A stretch of DNA of 64,000 nucleotides from Leishmania martiniquensis (GCF_017916325.1 NC_090167.1:476501-540500); one strand, 5' to 3'. Positions 1 through 11,444 are shown, numbered from the stretch's first letter. Made by a program: numbers and translations. Notes: generated by a model not told the origin, from the letters alone.

Positions 1-1
1 C

Positions 2-94
2 CAGGTCTTGGCGGAGATCGTATCTCGTGATCTCTTCTACCACGTTCCTCCGCCGATAGCGTTGCAGAAGATGAAAAGGTGCAGCCAGGGGTAA
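2..94 (+). CDS. C-terminal tail of an upstream protein (partial)
   Basis: From base 2 the second frame is open for 30 codons and ends in TAA at 92-94. It reads as ordinary protein, ending in HVPPPIALQKMKRCSQG, and has mostly G/C third positions. The other two forward frames are interrupted by stops within the same stretch. This fits the last residues of a + strand gene that begins before the window. The fragment is too short to assign to a family. After the stop the sequence quickly becomes TG/CT-rich non-coding DNA, as at the 3' ends of the other genes here. Confidence 0.5.
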   Translation, partial: QVLAEIVSRDLFYHVPPPIALQKMKRCSQG

Positions 95-1296
95 CCACAA
101 TGATGCGACGGATGCAGCTGCCGTGGCGCCTATGCCTGCTGCTCCTCGCAGCGCGCTTCAGCGAGTGTGTATGCGTGTGCCTCAGTGAAGGGGGCTCTGC
201 GTCACCTAAATGCGCGTGCCTGCGTGTATCGAGGTAGTCGGATGTATACTATTTTTTTTGTCTGTGTGTGAAGCACAACAGATACGAAAGAAGGTCATCA
301 GCGACAAACGAGCCGTATTACTCTCTTGGATCGACGGTGACGCGAAGAAGAGTACGATTCGGGGCTTTTAGTGGCCCGTTTGTGATAAGCATTGTGCGTG
401 TGTGACTGTGGTTGGACAAGAGGAAGATGCGGGGAAGGCAGTTCGAAAGTCGACCGTGCGGTGCTGCACTCGTCGGGCGAGCGCGGGCGCCCTCCGTCCT
501 CGCCTTTCCGCTTTTTTTTCTATTGTGGTTGCTGTCCTTGAGTCGACTGGCACGCCGCGTGCATGGGCCTCGGCGAGTAGAGGTAGGGTCGTTTCTTTGT
601 TTTTTTCCTCTTCTCACGAACGATGCAGCGTGGGCAGGGAGGAAATGTCGCAAGGCACGAGGAGAGGAGGAGATGTCAAAGGACGTTGCACACGGCCTTG
701 CCGTCGGCACATCTGCCCCTGTTCACCATTTGCCTCCACTTCCCTCACTCTTCCTCGCTTTTTCCTGAGCTTCGCCCCACACCTGCACACGTGTCAGCAC
801 CATTTGCCGATGGTCCTGCGTCGCTTACTCCTTTGCTCCTCACACTTTCACTACAGACACACACACACACACACACACCTACACCTACACGCAAAGGCTC
901 TCACACGCTTGTACACACGCACACACAAAAAAGCCTTCGTGGGACCCCCCCTTACCCCCCTCCCGACACACAGCTGTCTCCTCTACCTCTCATCTTCCCC
1001 GTGGGCTTCCGCGTGTGTGTATATTGCTGACAGTGCGCCATTGCCTTTTGTTGCGAGGGCCTCTGCATGTTCGCATCATTACCTTTTGGATCTTTTGAGT
1101 GCCAATCGGGGGTTCACGGCAGTGCGGATTTGCCGCCACACGCTCGACCGGTGAATACGCTTCTCCCGAGCGGCAGAGGGCGGATGCAAAGTCGCACAGA
1201 TCCCTGCAGACCAACCCGAAGCACGAGCTTCACCTCGTAGCGACCCTCCACCACCATTACCACCTCACCCTCCTCCATCTTAGTGTCACGACCGTG
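95..1296. other. Intergenic/UTR region
   Basis: This holds T-rich tracts, an (AC)n microsatellite at 856-878 and C/T-rich runs around 945-1000. Candidate splice acceptor AGs lie at 972-973 and 1032-1033, upstream of the first complete gene. Open frames here are low-complexity (TH and LS runs) and are not credible genes. Confidence 0.6.
856..878. repeat. (AC)n microsatellite
   Basis: About eleven tandem AC units, followed by a looser CTACAC run. Confidence 0.9.
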
Positions 1297-3684
1297 ATGG
1301 TCGGGGGGAAAGGGCAGCGCACCTTCACGGGCCGTCAACGCACACAACATGAGGTGCAGACAGAGGCATCCTTTGTGCCGAACTGCACAAGCCTCGAGTA
1401 CGCCTATGACCCGCTTGCGAGTGAGCAATACGAGAACCTGGTGGAGCTGCGGCAGATGATCCAGTCCTGCCTGTCCCTCGTGGCCGGCGACGTTTACGAC
1501 GTCGTCAGTTTCAAGGATATTCTTTACCAGCTCGAGAGTGAGATGCCCACGTCGCTGCCCGTGACAGATCTTCTTCTGCTCTCTTCCCGGCTGTTTCGGC
1601 GCACCGCTGAGCTCGGCCGCCTGCTAAGCTGCTTCTTTGGGGTCGTCTTTGCTGATGACCATAGCGATGAGCACTTCCGTTTTGCTGAGGTGCGGCTGCT
1701 GCAGTGCGAGATTCGGGAGCTGAAACGGCACCTGGCCGAGTCGGAGGAGGAGCGGGCGCGACTGAAGGAGATGCTGGAAAATGTTGGCCAGGTGGCCTAC
1801 GACCACGGAAGGGCGGTCGAGCTGCTGGAGACACACAACAAAGTGCTAAAGAAGCAGAGCACCGCCTTGGAGGACCAGATGGCGCTGCTCTTCCATCAAC
1901 TCAACACCGGTCTGGAGGGGCACTGCAAGATCGCATACCAGCAGGTGATAGGAGAGATGAAGGTGCAGGAGAGCCTCAACCCCGCGCGCATCACGTTCCG
2001 GCAGACCATGGACAGTCTGAGCGAGCAGCTCCGCGGCTCACGTGGGCTTATCACAGACGTACGAGAGGTGTTGATGAGCTGTAGTCAGGGAAGGCGAACA
2101 GGTGAGGCGTACGCGGCCGTCGAGCCGAGCGTGCGATTCAAGCTCAAAATGCTTGAGTCGAACTTCCAGCAGCTCATGGGCCGTTTCACAGCGGTGAAAG
2201 ACACGGTGGTTGAGACGGCACAGGAGCTGATGAGCGCGCTGCAGGAACGGAAGAAAATTCTGTACCTCTCCTTTCAGCACATTCGGCTGTACGATCTTCA
2301 GAACACAAAGCTGCGAAACGCCCGTGCTATCCTTTCGCATCTGCAGCACAACGCGTCGGAGGTGATGCGCCGCATACGCGTCACTTTTCCACAGGGCAAT
2401 CTCACCTCAGTCGATCGCTTCGGCAACATCAGCACTCAGCGGTGGCACGGCGGGTACACGCTGGCGACGCTGCGCAAATACAGGCTGACCGAGCAGTTGC
2501 AGCAGCAGCAAAACGAAGGTGAGGTTCCTGACCCCGCTCGCTGTGGCAGCGTGGAACCTGCGAGTGCGAGTGCCACGCGAGCGTTACCTGGCTTGACCGA
2601 GTCGCAGGTCTTGGCGGCGGAAAGCGAGCTGGCGGCCATTGAAGGAGGCGCGCGCAATGCCTCCTCCGTCTCTCTGCCGCTGCCATCCGTTGGACGAGGC
2701 GTACGGGTTTCCTACTCGAGTGTCACCACCCCACTGCACCACCTCTCGACCCCGCCGAGCGGTCCCGGTTCCAGAGCGGCAAGCTCGCGAGCATCGATCA
2801 GCGCCTGCGGCATGTCAGGTGCCGCTGGGTTTCCTGCGAGTGGGCAGAGCGACGGCCGCGACGTACTGCCGTTCGACTCTATCTTGACGTTTCTGAGTAT
2901 GATGCAGGACATCGACGCTGACATGGAAGAGCTGCAGAACGCATTGGTGCTGGATGACGACATGGGCGCGTTCCTGAAAATGTTGACGCTTTCGGCGTCA
3001 ACGACTCCGCGAGCGGACGCGCAGGAGATTGCTGGCAGCCTCTCTGGGCGCGCTGCACTGGTGGAGCGGCGAGAGTTCAACATGGAGGCAGCCTTGCAGC
3101 CGACTGGTGGTCGCCCGGGCGGTGCGCGTGGAGCGTCCAGCTCCCCTTCGGTCAGCTCCTGCGCTGACAGCTTAACGGTAGCAGAAAGCACGTCCATCTC
3201 GTCGTCGCATTCCAAGCTAGGCAGCCCGCGCTCGCCACTACAGGGACGTGGTGGACCTCGTGCGGAGCACATGTCCTCCGAGGCGGCGATGGCTCGACAG
3301 GCGATGCAGCTGCAGCGCCAGCAGAAACAGATCACAAAGATGCAGGAGGACTTCACCGCAAAAATCGGCTTTCTGCGCCAGGTATACGAGGCCCGTATCA
3401 GTGATTTGGAGGTGCGAGAGACGATGGTGAGCAAACGGCTCGGCCAGCTATCGGTCTCGCCCTCTCAGCGCGGCGCGGCAGACGCCGGCAGCCGACGAGC
3501 GTCCTCGGCAAGCGGGAGGCCGGAGGAAATGCGGCTGGTGCCTATTGGCCAGGGGGAACGCGAAAAGCTGACGAAACTGCGGAAGGACTGGCAGCAGTCA
3601 AAGCGAAGGATCCAACCGAATCGAATTTTGCGCGAGGCCACGGCGGAGCAGCTGCGGTATAAAGAAAAGGACGAGAGAGACTGA
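1297..3684 (+). CDS. Hypothetical coiled-coil protein, possibly cytoskeletal
   Basis: This is a 795-residue protein that I do not recognise. The frame is open further upstream, but the first in-frame ATG is at 1297 (MVGGKGQRTF). The N-terminal half (roughly residues 35-410) is rich in Leu, Glu, Arg and Gln and reads as long amphipathic helices, with probable coiled coils around 140-220 and 260-360. A Ser/Pro/Ala/Gly-rich low-complexity stretch follows (about 420-640). A second coiled coil starting with RQQKQITKMQ lies around 670-720, and the tail is basic (SKRRIQPNRILREATAEQ). There is no signal peptide or membrane segment. Long coiled-coil proteins of this kind are common in trypanosomatid basal bodies and flagella, but that role is only an inference. 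Confidence 0.88.
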   Translation: MVGGKGQRTFTGRQRTQHEVQTEASFVPNCTSLEYAYDPLASEQYENLVELRQMIQSCLSLVAGDVYDVVSFKDILYQLESEMPTSLPVTDLLLLSSRLFRRTAELGRLLSCFFGVVFADDHSDEHFRFAEVRLLQCEIRELKRHLAESEEERARLKEMLENVGQVAYDHGRAVELLETHNKVLKKQSTALEDQMALLFHQLNTGLEGHCKIAYQQVIGEMKVQESLNPARITFRQTMDSLSEQLRGSRGLITDVREVLMSCSQGRRTGEAYAAVEPSVRFKLKMLESNFQQLMGRFTAVKDTVVETAQELMSALQERKKILYLSFQHIRLYDLQNTKLRNARAILSHLQHNASEVMRRIRVTFPQGNLTSVDRFGNISTQRWHGGYTLATLRKYRLTEQLQQQQNEGEVPDPARCGSVEPASASATRALPGLTESQVLAAESELAAIEGGARNASSVSLPLPSVGRGVRVSYSSVTTPLHHLSTPPSGPGSRAASSRASISACGMSGAAGFPASGQSDGRDVLPFDSILTFLSMMQDIDADMEELQNALVLDDDMGAFLKMLTLSASTTPRADAQEIAGSLSGRAALVERREFNMEAALQPTGGRPGGARGASSSPSVSSCADSLTVAESTSISSSHSKLGSPRSPLQGRGGPRAEHMSSEAAMARQAMQLQRQQKQITKMQEDFTAKIGFLRQVYEARISDLEVRETMVSKRLGQLSVSPSQRGAADAGSRRASSASGRPEEMRLVPIGQGEREKLTKLRKDWQQSKRRIQPNRILREATAEQLRYKEKDERD

Positions 3685-4847
3685 CAAGGTGGTGTGCCTG
3701 CGTTAGGAGGCGTTGCCACGCGAAAAGTCAAGGCACACACGTCTCTTTCTTTTTTGTACTCAGCTCACGACATTCCCTTACCCGCGAAGGCGAGGCGGCG
3801 GAAAGTAGCCCAGCCGCTACTCGGTGCACGTCAGCTGCGCCCTCCGCCACGAACGGGGATGAAGGACTTTCAAGTGCAACGGCCGGCGGAGCACTCTGGT
3901 GTTCCGCGCCACCACCGTCATGTAAATTAGTGATCTATTGCTTACACGCCAAGGAGGTGTCTGAGGGCGTCGAACTGTATACGTGGTTGCCCAAAGTGAG
4001 CCGGAGGAGCATTGAACAAATGGGAGCAACCAAAACCGAAGAACCCAAAAATAAAAGCAAATGGAAAAACGTCCTTTCAAGCGGACAGTGCCTCGGGCAG
4101 GAGTGTTGTGTTGACCGTGCTTGGAAGCGCATTCTAGTCTGATCGAATGGGGCCGAGGGAGGGTGACGCGAATGTCGGCAGAGTCTGTCGCTTGCTCGCA
4201 TACCCCCACAACCCGGCCGTGGACATCTACTCAGTCGAGCAAGAATGTCCTCGCGTTCCAGGGAAGGCCACCTCGGCGCCACTACCGTAAGCGTATCCCC
4301 TTCAGCGGATCACGGCAGGGGCGCACAGTGCAGGTGCTTCCATCAGCTGCCTATACTTCCGAAACGTTCCTCTTAGAGTCGCGTGGCTTCTCGGCAGGAG
4401 CTCGAGCGAAACGCGCGCCTCGCTTCTCGGATTGCCACATCCGCTTCTCATCGCTTTCAACAGAACTTCACAGCCGCACTTACGCGCTAACACAGGGTGC
4501 ACGCCTAGTCGCTAAAACGCATTCGCGTGGCGCTGGACGCCGTTGACACACTTTGGTTAAGAGTCGCCTTTCGTTGTATACTGCCTTCGCTGTCCCTCTT
4601 GCGCTTTTCCTTCCTCGCCTCCCCCTCCCTTTCGCAGCAGTTGGCGAGGTTCCACGCATCATCGCCGATCTATCATCGCTGTAAGGGCCTTCTGTGGCCC
4701 CTGAGCACGCTGCCGTCCCCTCCTCGCGTACCCAAACGAAGCGACACGCATCCATTGAGACGCTATACGCCTCTGCGTCATTTCACTCTGTGTCATTGAC
4801 ACCCATTCTCTACTAGTGAGCAGAGCGCATTGCCGCTTTGAGGGCCC
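3685..4847. other. Intergenic/UTR region
   Basis: This contains an unusually A-rich patch at about 4016-4070 and then a strong polypyrimidine tract before the ArfGAP gene. A 40-codon frame from the ATG at 4020 (MGATKTEEPK) has AT-rich third positions and is probably not coding. Confidence 0.6.
4581..4640 (+). promoter_or_regulatory. Predicted spliced-leader acceptor for the ArfGAP gene
   Basis: A long C/T tract ends in TTCGCAGCAG, giving AG at 4636-4637 or 4639-4640. No ATG occurs between it and the ArfGAP start at 4848, which leaves a 5' UTR of about 210 nt. Confidence 0.6.
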
Positions 4848-6062
4848 ATGGCGAACCGCACCTACGTCAGCCCAGAGGATGAACGCGCCTTTGCGTCCAT
4901 CGTGGCCAAGGATCCCGAGTGTAACTCGTGCTTCGAGTGCGGGGCTCCCTCCCCGCAGTGGTGCGATGTCATGCACGGAACCTTTATATGTCTCAATTGC
5001 AGCGGCCAGCACCGCGGCCTCGGTGTACATCTCTGCTTTGTACGAAGCTCCACCATGGACGGCTGGATGAACTGGAAACCGGAGAAGCTGCGTCAGATGG
5101 AGCTCGGCGGCAATCGCCGAGCGCGGCTGTACTTTGAGGCACACAACGTCCCCAAAACGCCCTTGAGGGATCGATACGAGTCGATCCCAGCTCTCCGCTA
5201 CGCCGACATGCTCAAGTCCGAGTCGCTCGGGAAGCCCTTTAACGAGGTCGCGTGGCAACCGCCAGCCTGGTATGCGCGTCTCAAAGCCTCGTCAAGTCCT
5301 TCGGGGCCGTCTCCTACGTCCACCTATCCGCAGACGGATCCGAGCCGCTTCGCCGGGGTGGGCTCGAATGGGCAGTCGCACGTGATGCAAGGCAGCAAGG
5401 GCGGCGGCAGTGACTGGTACTCGACACTGTACAGCGGCTGGAGTGCGGTCTCGCAGAAGACGGCTGAATTGGCGCAGCACGCCACGAAAGCGGTCCAGAG
5501 CGCGGACGTGGAAGGAATGCGCAGCTCATTGGCGCAGAAATGGGCTGACGTGTCCACTACAGTCTCGACCTACGCCACCGATCTACAACAACGAATGGCG
5601 GAGGTTGGCAGCGGTAAGAACGGACCCGGCACCGGCGCAGATGACGGACTTGCGTGCATGATCCAAAAGGCGCGGCAGGCGCAGGCGGAGTGCGCTGTAG
5701 ACACGCTCCCTACAGAATGTCATCGGTACGACCACATTGAAAGCAGCAGTGGCTACGCCACGATACCTCGCCCCTCGGTGCAGAAGACAGCGGTCGGCGC
5801 CACGTTGCCCGCGACCTCGATCGTATATCAAGGTGTCGTGGTGTCGCAGGAGGGTAGCGCCCGGTCACCGACGTCGCTCAACGCTGCCTCTACATCGGCT
5901 GGGCGGGCCACATTTGCTCGCGCCGATCCTCGTAGCGCCCTTTCCCAAGCAGAAGCGCGGCCCGGCCGCCCCACGAACCCTCTCGGAGGTGATGGCGGCG
6001 GCAGCGCTGCCCCGCTGTCGCCGAAGAAAGAAGAGTGTGGATGGGATGATGAGAGCTTCTAA
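4848..6062 (+). CDS. ADP-ribosylation factor GTPase-activating protein (ArfGAP)
   Basis: This 404-residue protein should stimulate GTP hydrolysis on Arf GTPases in vesicle coating and Golgi traffic. The N-terminal ArfGAP zinc finger is clear: C28-x2-C31-x16-C48-x2-C51, followed by CSGQHRGLG with the expected catalytic Arg at R56, then GVHLCFVRS and a Trp-containing MDGWMNW segment. The domain spans about residues 12-130. The rest is Ser/Thr/Ala-rich. It has a helical patch around 190-240 ([19 protein letters not shown]) that resembles the lipid-packing tails of ArfGAP1-type proteins, and it ends in an acidic/aromatic GWDDESF. The closest type is ArfGAP1 or ArfGAP2/3 rather than the ankyrin/PH forms. 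The start is the first ATG after an ATG-free leader. Confidence 0.95.
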   Translation: MANRTYVSPEDERAFASIVAKDPECNSCFECGAPSPQWCDVMHGTFICLNCSGQHRGLGVHLCFVRSSTMDGWMNWKPEKLRQMELGGNRRARLYFEAHNVPKTPLRDRYESIPALRYADMLKSESLGKPFNEVAWQPPAWYARLKASSSPSGPSPTSTYPQTDPSRFAGVGSNGQSHVMQGSKGGGSDWYSTLYSGWSAVSQKTAELAQHATKAVQSADVEGMRSSLAQKWADVSTTVSTYATDLQQRMAEVGSGKNGPGTGADDGLACMIQKARQAQAECAVDTLPTECHRYDHIESSSGYATIPRPSVQKTAVGATLPATSIVYQGVVVSQEGSARSPTSLNAASTSAGRATFARADPRSALSQAEARPGRPTNPLGGDGGGSAAPLSPKKEECGWDDESF

Positions 6063-7045
6063 TGACTATTTCGAGGTGTAAACGCCAGCTTACCTTGCCG
6101 GGGGGGTGACGGGTGGGGGTGACGCGGGAACACTTCTATGCGCGGGTCCCAGGTGTAGCTGGGTGCGTGCCTGCGTGTAGGTATCTGCGCCTCTCTCCCT
6201 TTCTTCCTCCTCACGCTGTACAGTCCCCGCCTCACCTAGGTAGCAGCTAGTTTTTTTTTCTTTGCATCCACAGCAGGGCCTCTGCAGAGACGTGTGACTT
6301 GTAGGCAACAGGCACAGATGTATGTGTCTGTGTGCTGCACTTATGTTCGTGTGTGTTGGGGTGTGTTTATCTCCACTTCTCATCTCATCTTTTCATTTGT
6401 TCGCCCTGGCGAATGTGTGCGCGTGTCATTGTGGGAAGTTCTCCTCCATCTGCCACTCCCTCTCACACCCCCTCTATACCAGCCCCTCCTCTCCCGGCAT
6501 CCCACGAAATACGCCCTCGCCCCCCCCACCCCTCATTATAGTTCCGGCACCCTTTAGGAAAATCGCAGAAGAGAGAAGAGGTGTGCGTGTGGGGGGGGGG
6601 AAGGAGGGGAAGGGAGACGCGCCCATAGCCTACAAAGCAAGTTATCGCCTGAGAGCTGCACGAAGAGCGGCAGTAGGATCTGGCGCAGGCCATCATGACG
6701 TTTGGAATGGCCGACGCCACTCAAGGTGTTTGAGGGTCTCTCGGACTTCTCTCACAGGAGAGCGATGTTCGTATTGTAACGCACCCGAGACCCACCGAGA
6801 GAAAGAAAGGCGCATTGTACGGTAGACGACAGGAGGCGATGATAATATGAGGTTCAGCGTCTTTTCGCCCCCTCCCTCTCTCTCCTCTCTCTTTGGAGAG
6901 AGTGGCAAGTGTGCGCGTCTGCTCTATCTTACGCCCCCCCCTCTCTTCATTTTTTCTATGCGTGCACGTGCGACATGTTCGTCACTGACGGCAAGTATCG
7001 TCCGTTGGGGCGTGCATACAGACGCGCGCACGCACACAACCACAC

Positions 7046-7058
7046 TATATATATATAT
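7046..7058. repeat. (TA)n run
   Basis: A run of alternating T and A following a CA-rich patch. Confidence 0.8.
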
Positions 7059-7258
7059 CATAGGAGACAGCGACGCAGACGAATAAGTGGTTGTCCTCTG
7101 CTGCATCGCCCCACCCACCGACTCTTTGTGCGTGCGCCTGTCTATGGCGTACGCTTCACATAGGCAGGTGCCCGAGAAACAGCCCACGCAGGCAGCGCGA
7201 GCACAGATTCCATTCCCTTTTGTGAGCGTTGCGGTCACTAAGCGCCCGAAGACGGGTT

Positions 7259-7283
7259 AGCCCTTTCCTTGTTTCTCGTGTAG
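7259..7283 (+). promoter_or_regulatory. BBS9: Predicted spliced-leader acceptor for BBS9
   Basis: The pyrimidine-rich CCCTTTCCTTGTTTCTCGTG is followed by TAG (AG at 7282-7283). There is no ATG before 7308, so the 5' UTR would be about 24 nt beyond the spliced leader. Confidence 0.5.
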
Positions 7284-7307
7284 GCCACCTGTGCTCTAGC
7301 CGAGGCA

Positions 7308-10064
7308 ATGGGCTCGCTCTTCCAGTTGCGGGATTTTTGGTACACCTCCTTCCCAGGGGAGGAGTTCAGCCCTTCCGCTGTGACCCTCGCGGACCCCGAC
7401 GTCAGCACTCTCTTCGATAAGATTGTAATCGGATCCTACCAAGGTATGCTGCGCATTTTGAACCCGAGCGCCTGCCAGGGCCCTATGCTGCCCGCCGACG
7501 TTCTGCTTGAAAAGAGGTACGACAAGCCTATTCTGCAGCTGGAATACCGCTCGTTCCGCCCTTGCCGGGCGGGGGTGTCGCCTAACATGCTGGCAGTGCT
7601 GTTTCCGCGTACTCTCATGTTCCTTGAGATTGCTGCTCGGGGCACCGACAGCCCCAGTGCCATGAACGAGCTGAGTCTGGCGGCTAGTGACACCGGCGGC
7701 AACGACCCTGCTGCAGAGGGGTCATCGTCGTCTACAGCGGACGCACAACCGCGAAGCCGCCACTCGCAGTGTGGCACCTCCAAAAGGATGCATGCCCTCT
7801 CGTCCATCAAGGAGCTTGGCGCCTTCTATTCCCTAGCGGTCCATAGTGAAGCTCACCTCCAATCTGCCGCGTACAACTTTGCGTGCGGCTGCTTTGGCAG
7901 CAGCGACTACGTGATGATCTGCGTCCAGTCTATGGATGGCCTGCTGACGATTTTAGACTACTCGGGTGTGATTTACCGCACCTTTTTGCCCCCAAGTCAG
8001 TTTCTCATTCCCGGCCCGATACAGTACAGCGCGCACCGCGATGCTTTACTGACGTGCAACACGTCCATGTTCCTCCTCAGCTACAGCTTCACCTCACTCG
8101 TTGTGAGCAGTACTGCCGAAGAGGTGGTAGCATCGACGGCCGCGGCCGCGGCTGCAAGATGCTCCTCCAGCCTTAGTCCACAGTGGACGTTTAATCTAGG
8201 TGAGGACGTGGTCGACATGGCAGTGTGTCGGCTCACGCGTGGCTTGCCGCGTGAGGAGGCCAACATCGCGGTACTTTGCACTTCAATTCTGTACGTGCTG
8301 AGTGAGAGTGGCGTGCCGCGCACGATCCGTCGGCTCGATGTCGAGCCACTAAGCCTATGTGTGTATCCGTTACCGGACATCGAATGCGACAATCTGCTTG
8401 TCGGTACTCTCAACGGGCTCGTGCAGGTGTACTCGGATACGGAGCTGCAGTGGAGCGCTGCTGTTGCCAGTGGCGCCGCACCACTGCACCTCGCCGTAGC
8501 CACACTGTGCGGCGTCGAAGGCATGATTGTGAATCTGGCCTCCGACAGCACCCTCAGTGTCAATTACCTAGGCACTGACCCTGTCGAGCACCGGCCCCAG
8601 TCGCTGGATACGAAGGCGGTCGCATATGAGGAGATGGTCGGCGAGCTGAAGCAGTGGGAGCAGCTCATTGAGCAGTCCACAGGCGATGCCGCGACTGATG
8701 CGGAGAGGAGTGACAGGGAGGAGCTGCTCGCTTTCTCAGGAGCGTCACGGACTTTGAAGAGTGTAAAGAGCAAGAAAAAACGTGTCGCCTGTGAACCGGA
8801 GGAGGGAGGGGCGTCGCCGGCCATTCCGGCTACGGCAGCGCCGAACACACAGAGCGCCATGCACTCCGTCTCGCTCTCGTTGACAAGCGAGTTCGTCAGT
8901 ATCAGCGCGCCCAACAACAGCGCTGAGTTCACCGTCACGCTGCAGACGCTCCATAGCGGGGTCGACGCGGTTTCGCTAGTGGTGCAGACGGTGTCGCCGC
9001 TGTTGGTGACACCGTCCCAGTGCGTCATCGATCAGATCACCGCCGGCAGCACGGCCCAGCGCACCTTCACTGTCAGTGCTGTCCCGGACAGGGACCTAAT
9101 CATTCCGTCGTCGCTGGAGGTGGTGGTCGTAGCTGTGTACCGCGGCCAGAGACGCGAGTACGAGATTGTGGAGCACGTGACGCTGGCGCCGCTCCCACTG
9201 GTGGCTCGCCCGGTCGTTCCTGTGAAGAACACAGCGTTTTCGGTGCAGTTCAATACCGATCAGCTCCCGCCGCCATCACTAACTGACATTTTTGCTGACA
9301 TGACCGTATTCGGCAACGTGGCGGCGAACGTTCTCTCGCTGCACTACCTGAACGGTTCAGATGCGACTGTGCTCGTATCGAAGAATGCGGCCCGCTTTAA
9401 GCTTCAGGGGTCGACGATGGAGGGATTATGGCTTCTTGCCTCGGAGCTCAAGCGACGCGCCCGACTTCACTGGAGTGATGCAGTCGAGCTGAAGTTCGAG
9501 ATTCCGAATGATCTGCCAGTGCCAGACTTTCTCGCCGTGGTGGACACGCACTGGGCAATCCGGAAAGAATTGATGGTCGCCTCCTCAGCGCTCGACGATG
9601 CTGCCTCCCTTTTTCGCGCGGTGGAGAAGCGACTGCTGGCGCGCTTTCGCGACCGCAGCCCGGCTGACGTGACGGCGATGGAAGTGCTTTTTCGAGAAAG
9701 CTACAGGCTGCTTCGGGAGAGGGCAGACGCGGTGGCGCGAGCAAAAATACGGCTGCGACAGGCCTCCGCCATGCTGAACTGCTGCGCGCAGCTTTTCTGG
9801 CTCTGTCTGGAGATCAAATCCCCACCACTCGCCCCGGAGGACGCAGCGACCCTGTCGACGCTCTTCCGCTGCTCTGTCTCGGACGAGAACGACGGAGGCT
9901 GGGAGGAGGTGACGGAGGCGGTGCTGGCAAAGGTGCTGAACCTGAAAACGAGCAAATGTGCCAGCAAAAATTTCGAGCTCCCCTCCAGTACCGCGAACTT
10001 GAGGAAGTACGTCGGAACACTCGTCCACGCGGTGCAGTCGGGCCATAGGCTTCACTCCAGATAA
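7308..10064 (+). CDS. BBS9: BBSome subunit BBS9 (PTHB1 homologue)
   Basis: This 918-residue protein is a subunit of the BBSome, the coat-like complex that moves membrane proteins out of the cilium or flagellum. The N-terminus (SLFQLRDFWYTS, then DKIVIGSYQGMLRIL) matches the start of the PTHB1 beta-propeller. Further family landmarks are IQSMDGLLTILDYSG near residue 204, LIPGPIQYSAHRDALLTC, a YLGTDP motif near residue 420, and the late helical segment RAVEKRLLARFRDRSP near 770. The order is propeller (1 to about 400), Ser/Lys-rich linker with a basic SKKKR patch (about 480-520), immunoglobulin-like appendage and platform (about 520-740), then helical C-terminus. Human BBS9 is of similar length (about 890). 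There is no signal peptide, as expected for a cytosolic or flagellar-base protein. Confidence 0.95.
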   Translation: MGSLFQLRDFWYTSFPGEEFSPSAVTLADPDVSTLFDKIVIGSYQGMLRILNPSACQGPMLPADVLLEKRYDKPILQLEYRSFRPCRAGVSPNMLAVLFPRTLMFLEIAARGTDSPSAMNELSLAASDTGGNDPAAEGSSSSTADAQPRSRHSQCGTSKRMHALSSIKELGAFYSLAVHSEAHLQSAAYNFACGCFGSSDYVMICVQSMDGLLTILDYSGVIYRTFLPPSQFLIPGPIQYSAHRDALLTCNTSMFLLSYSFTSLVVSSTAEEVVASTAAAAAARCSSSLSPQWTFNLGEDVVDMAVCRLTRGLPREEANIAVLCTSILYVLSESGVPRTIRRLDVEPLSLCVYPLPDIECDNLLVGTLNGLVQVYSDTELQWSAAVASGAAPLHLAVATLCGVEGMIVNLASDSTLSVNYLGTDPVEHRPQSLDTKAVAYEEMVGELKQWEQLIEQSTGDAATDAERSDREELLAFSGASRTLKSVKSKKKRVACEPEEGGASPAIPATAAPNTQSAMHSVSLSLTSEFVSISAPNNSAEFTVTLQTLHSGVDAVSLVVQTVSPLLVTPSQCVIDQITAGSTAQRTFTVSAVPDRDLIIPSSLEVVVVAVYRGQRREYEIVEHVTLAPLPLVARPVVPVKNTAFSVQFNTDQLPPPSLTDIFADMTVFGNVAANVLSLHYLNGSDATVLVSKNAARFKLQGSTMEGLWLLASELKRRARLHWSDAVELKFEIPNDLPVPDFLAVVDTHWAIRKELMVASSALDDAASLFRAVEKRLLARFRDRSPADVTAMEVLFRESYRLLRERADAVARAKIRLRQASAMLNCCAQLFWLCLEIKSPPLAPEDAATLSTLFRCSVSDENDGGWEEVTEAVLAKVLNLKTSKCASKNFELPSSTANLRKYVGTLVHAVQSGHRLHSR

Positions 10065-11444
10065 GAGAGCGGATGGACCCGAAAGCAATATGAGAAGGTA
10101 AGCGAACGCGCTGAAGGCGACAGTCGTCCTCAGCGCCAGTTCCGGCAGTACACCCTCTGGAGGCAATGGCGTTGAACTCCACGCCACCCCTTCCCTTCTC
10201 CTTTCATCCCGCACATTATCTGCAGCAGCTTGCAGGTATAGGGATGGAGGAACGGGTGAGCGAAAGACCTTAGCCGGTGCGTATGCTCGATGCGGTAGCT
10301 GCGCATGCGCCGATATATATGCCCGCGTCCATGCACCTTTTTGTTTGCGTGTGTATGAGGGGGTTGTCGCTGGCCTCTTGCCCTACCTGAAGGTGTTTCG
10401 TCTGTGGCGCTCGCTCTCCGCGGCTGGATTGTCTGCTCACACACACCTTTGTGCTCCCCTACTGAAAGAGCAGCGCTTTACACACACACACAAACTATTT
10501 CTCTTTGTGATGCGCGCATGTGCGAACCCGCACACGAGCGCGTGGTTTCTTCGTCCCCTTTTCCCTCTCGACGATGACGCGAAAGCGGCGGAGCACACCT
10601 CAAAGAAGGCGGAAGAGAGTAGCGGCTCAGAGAATGGAGTCTACTGCTGACTTTTCTCCCGTTCTGCGTGCGCATACTGCTGCGCACGATTAGTGATTCG
10701 TCAATGTAAATCAATTTCAATCGTGCACTGCCTCTGCCAGAGGAACCAAGCGACCGGCAAAGACAGCACGTTCAAGTGGGCCAACTGTTATGGTCAATGT
10801 GTCTTGCTAGCGATCGCTCTCCGCCTTTCGTGAGACGATGGACGGCTTTGAGTCCCAGTCCCTGCCCATTCGCCACCAGGGGTGTGCGCGCGAATCTCGT
10901 GCATTTCAGACGCGGGCTCCCTGCGGTGGCACCGGCTCCCTTGCATATTGAACGTACCCGTCTTTTTCGTGTATGTACGGCACTCGCGCACCTTCCTCCT
11001 CTGTGCCCAACGGGAGGGGAGGGGGGGAGGTGCCTCTCCGTTTGTGCGGGCCTCTCTGGCCGGTAAAACAAACTTTCACACATGAGCATAAGCCCACACT
11101 CTATATATATATATAGTGTATGGGCATGAGTGTCTGTGGGTGTTCCAATTTTTCGTGCTCATCTTGTACCATATGACGTTGTTTTGTTGTGTAATGCCGC
11201 AGAAGGCTCTCAGGGCGTAGACACGGGGATATATACAGACACAATCAGGAAACAGGGCCAAGGCGCGCGTATACACACAAGTGCGCTATAAGCACTCTCT
11301 CGTATTGGAACAAGGCAGGTAGGGGCGCACCGGGCACTTTGCTGTCGACCGCCGCCCTCTGGGGTACAGACACACACACACATATATATTTATATTTATA
11401 TTGCCAGCACACCATCCCTCCAGCCGCGGTATACGCCCACACTG
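10065..11444. other. Intergenic/UTR region
   Basis: CA/TG-rich and T-rich sequence with TA runs at 11102-11115 and around 11381-11400. A polypyrimidine tract before the USP gene is weak; the last candidates are TTGCCAG (AG at 11406-11407) and CCATCCCTCCAG (11413-11424). I see no credible gene. Confidence 0.55.
11101..11116. repeat. Short palindromic (TA)n element
   Basis: Seven TA units bounded by C and G make a 16-bp perfect inverted repeat. It lies in the spacer between BBS9 and the USP gene. Confidence 0.8.

Larger units (their letters stand above)
6063..7307. other. Intergenic/UTR region
   Basis: Low-complexity CT- and GT-rich sequence, with a short TA run at 7046-7058 and a candidate splice acceptor next to the BBS9 start. 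I see no credible gene. Confidence 0.6.

Noticed and set aside
402..1154. 250-codon + strand frame at the left end
   Set aside because: It reads through CT-, CA- and T-rich repeats (THTHTHLHLH and similar) and overlaps the leader of the coiled-coil gene; it does not look like protein.
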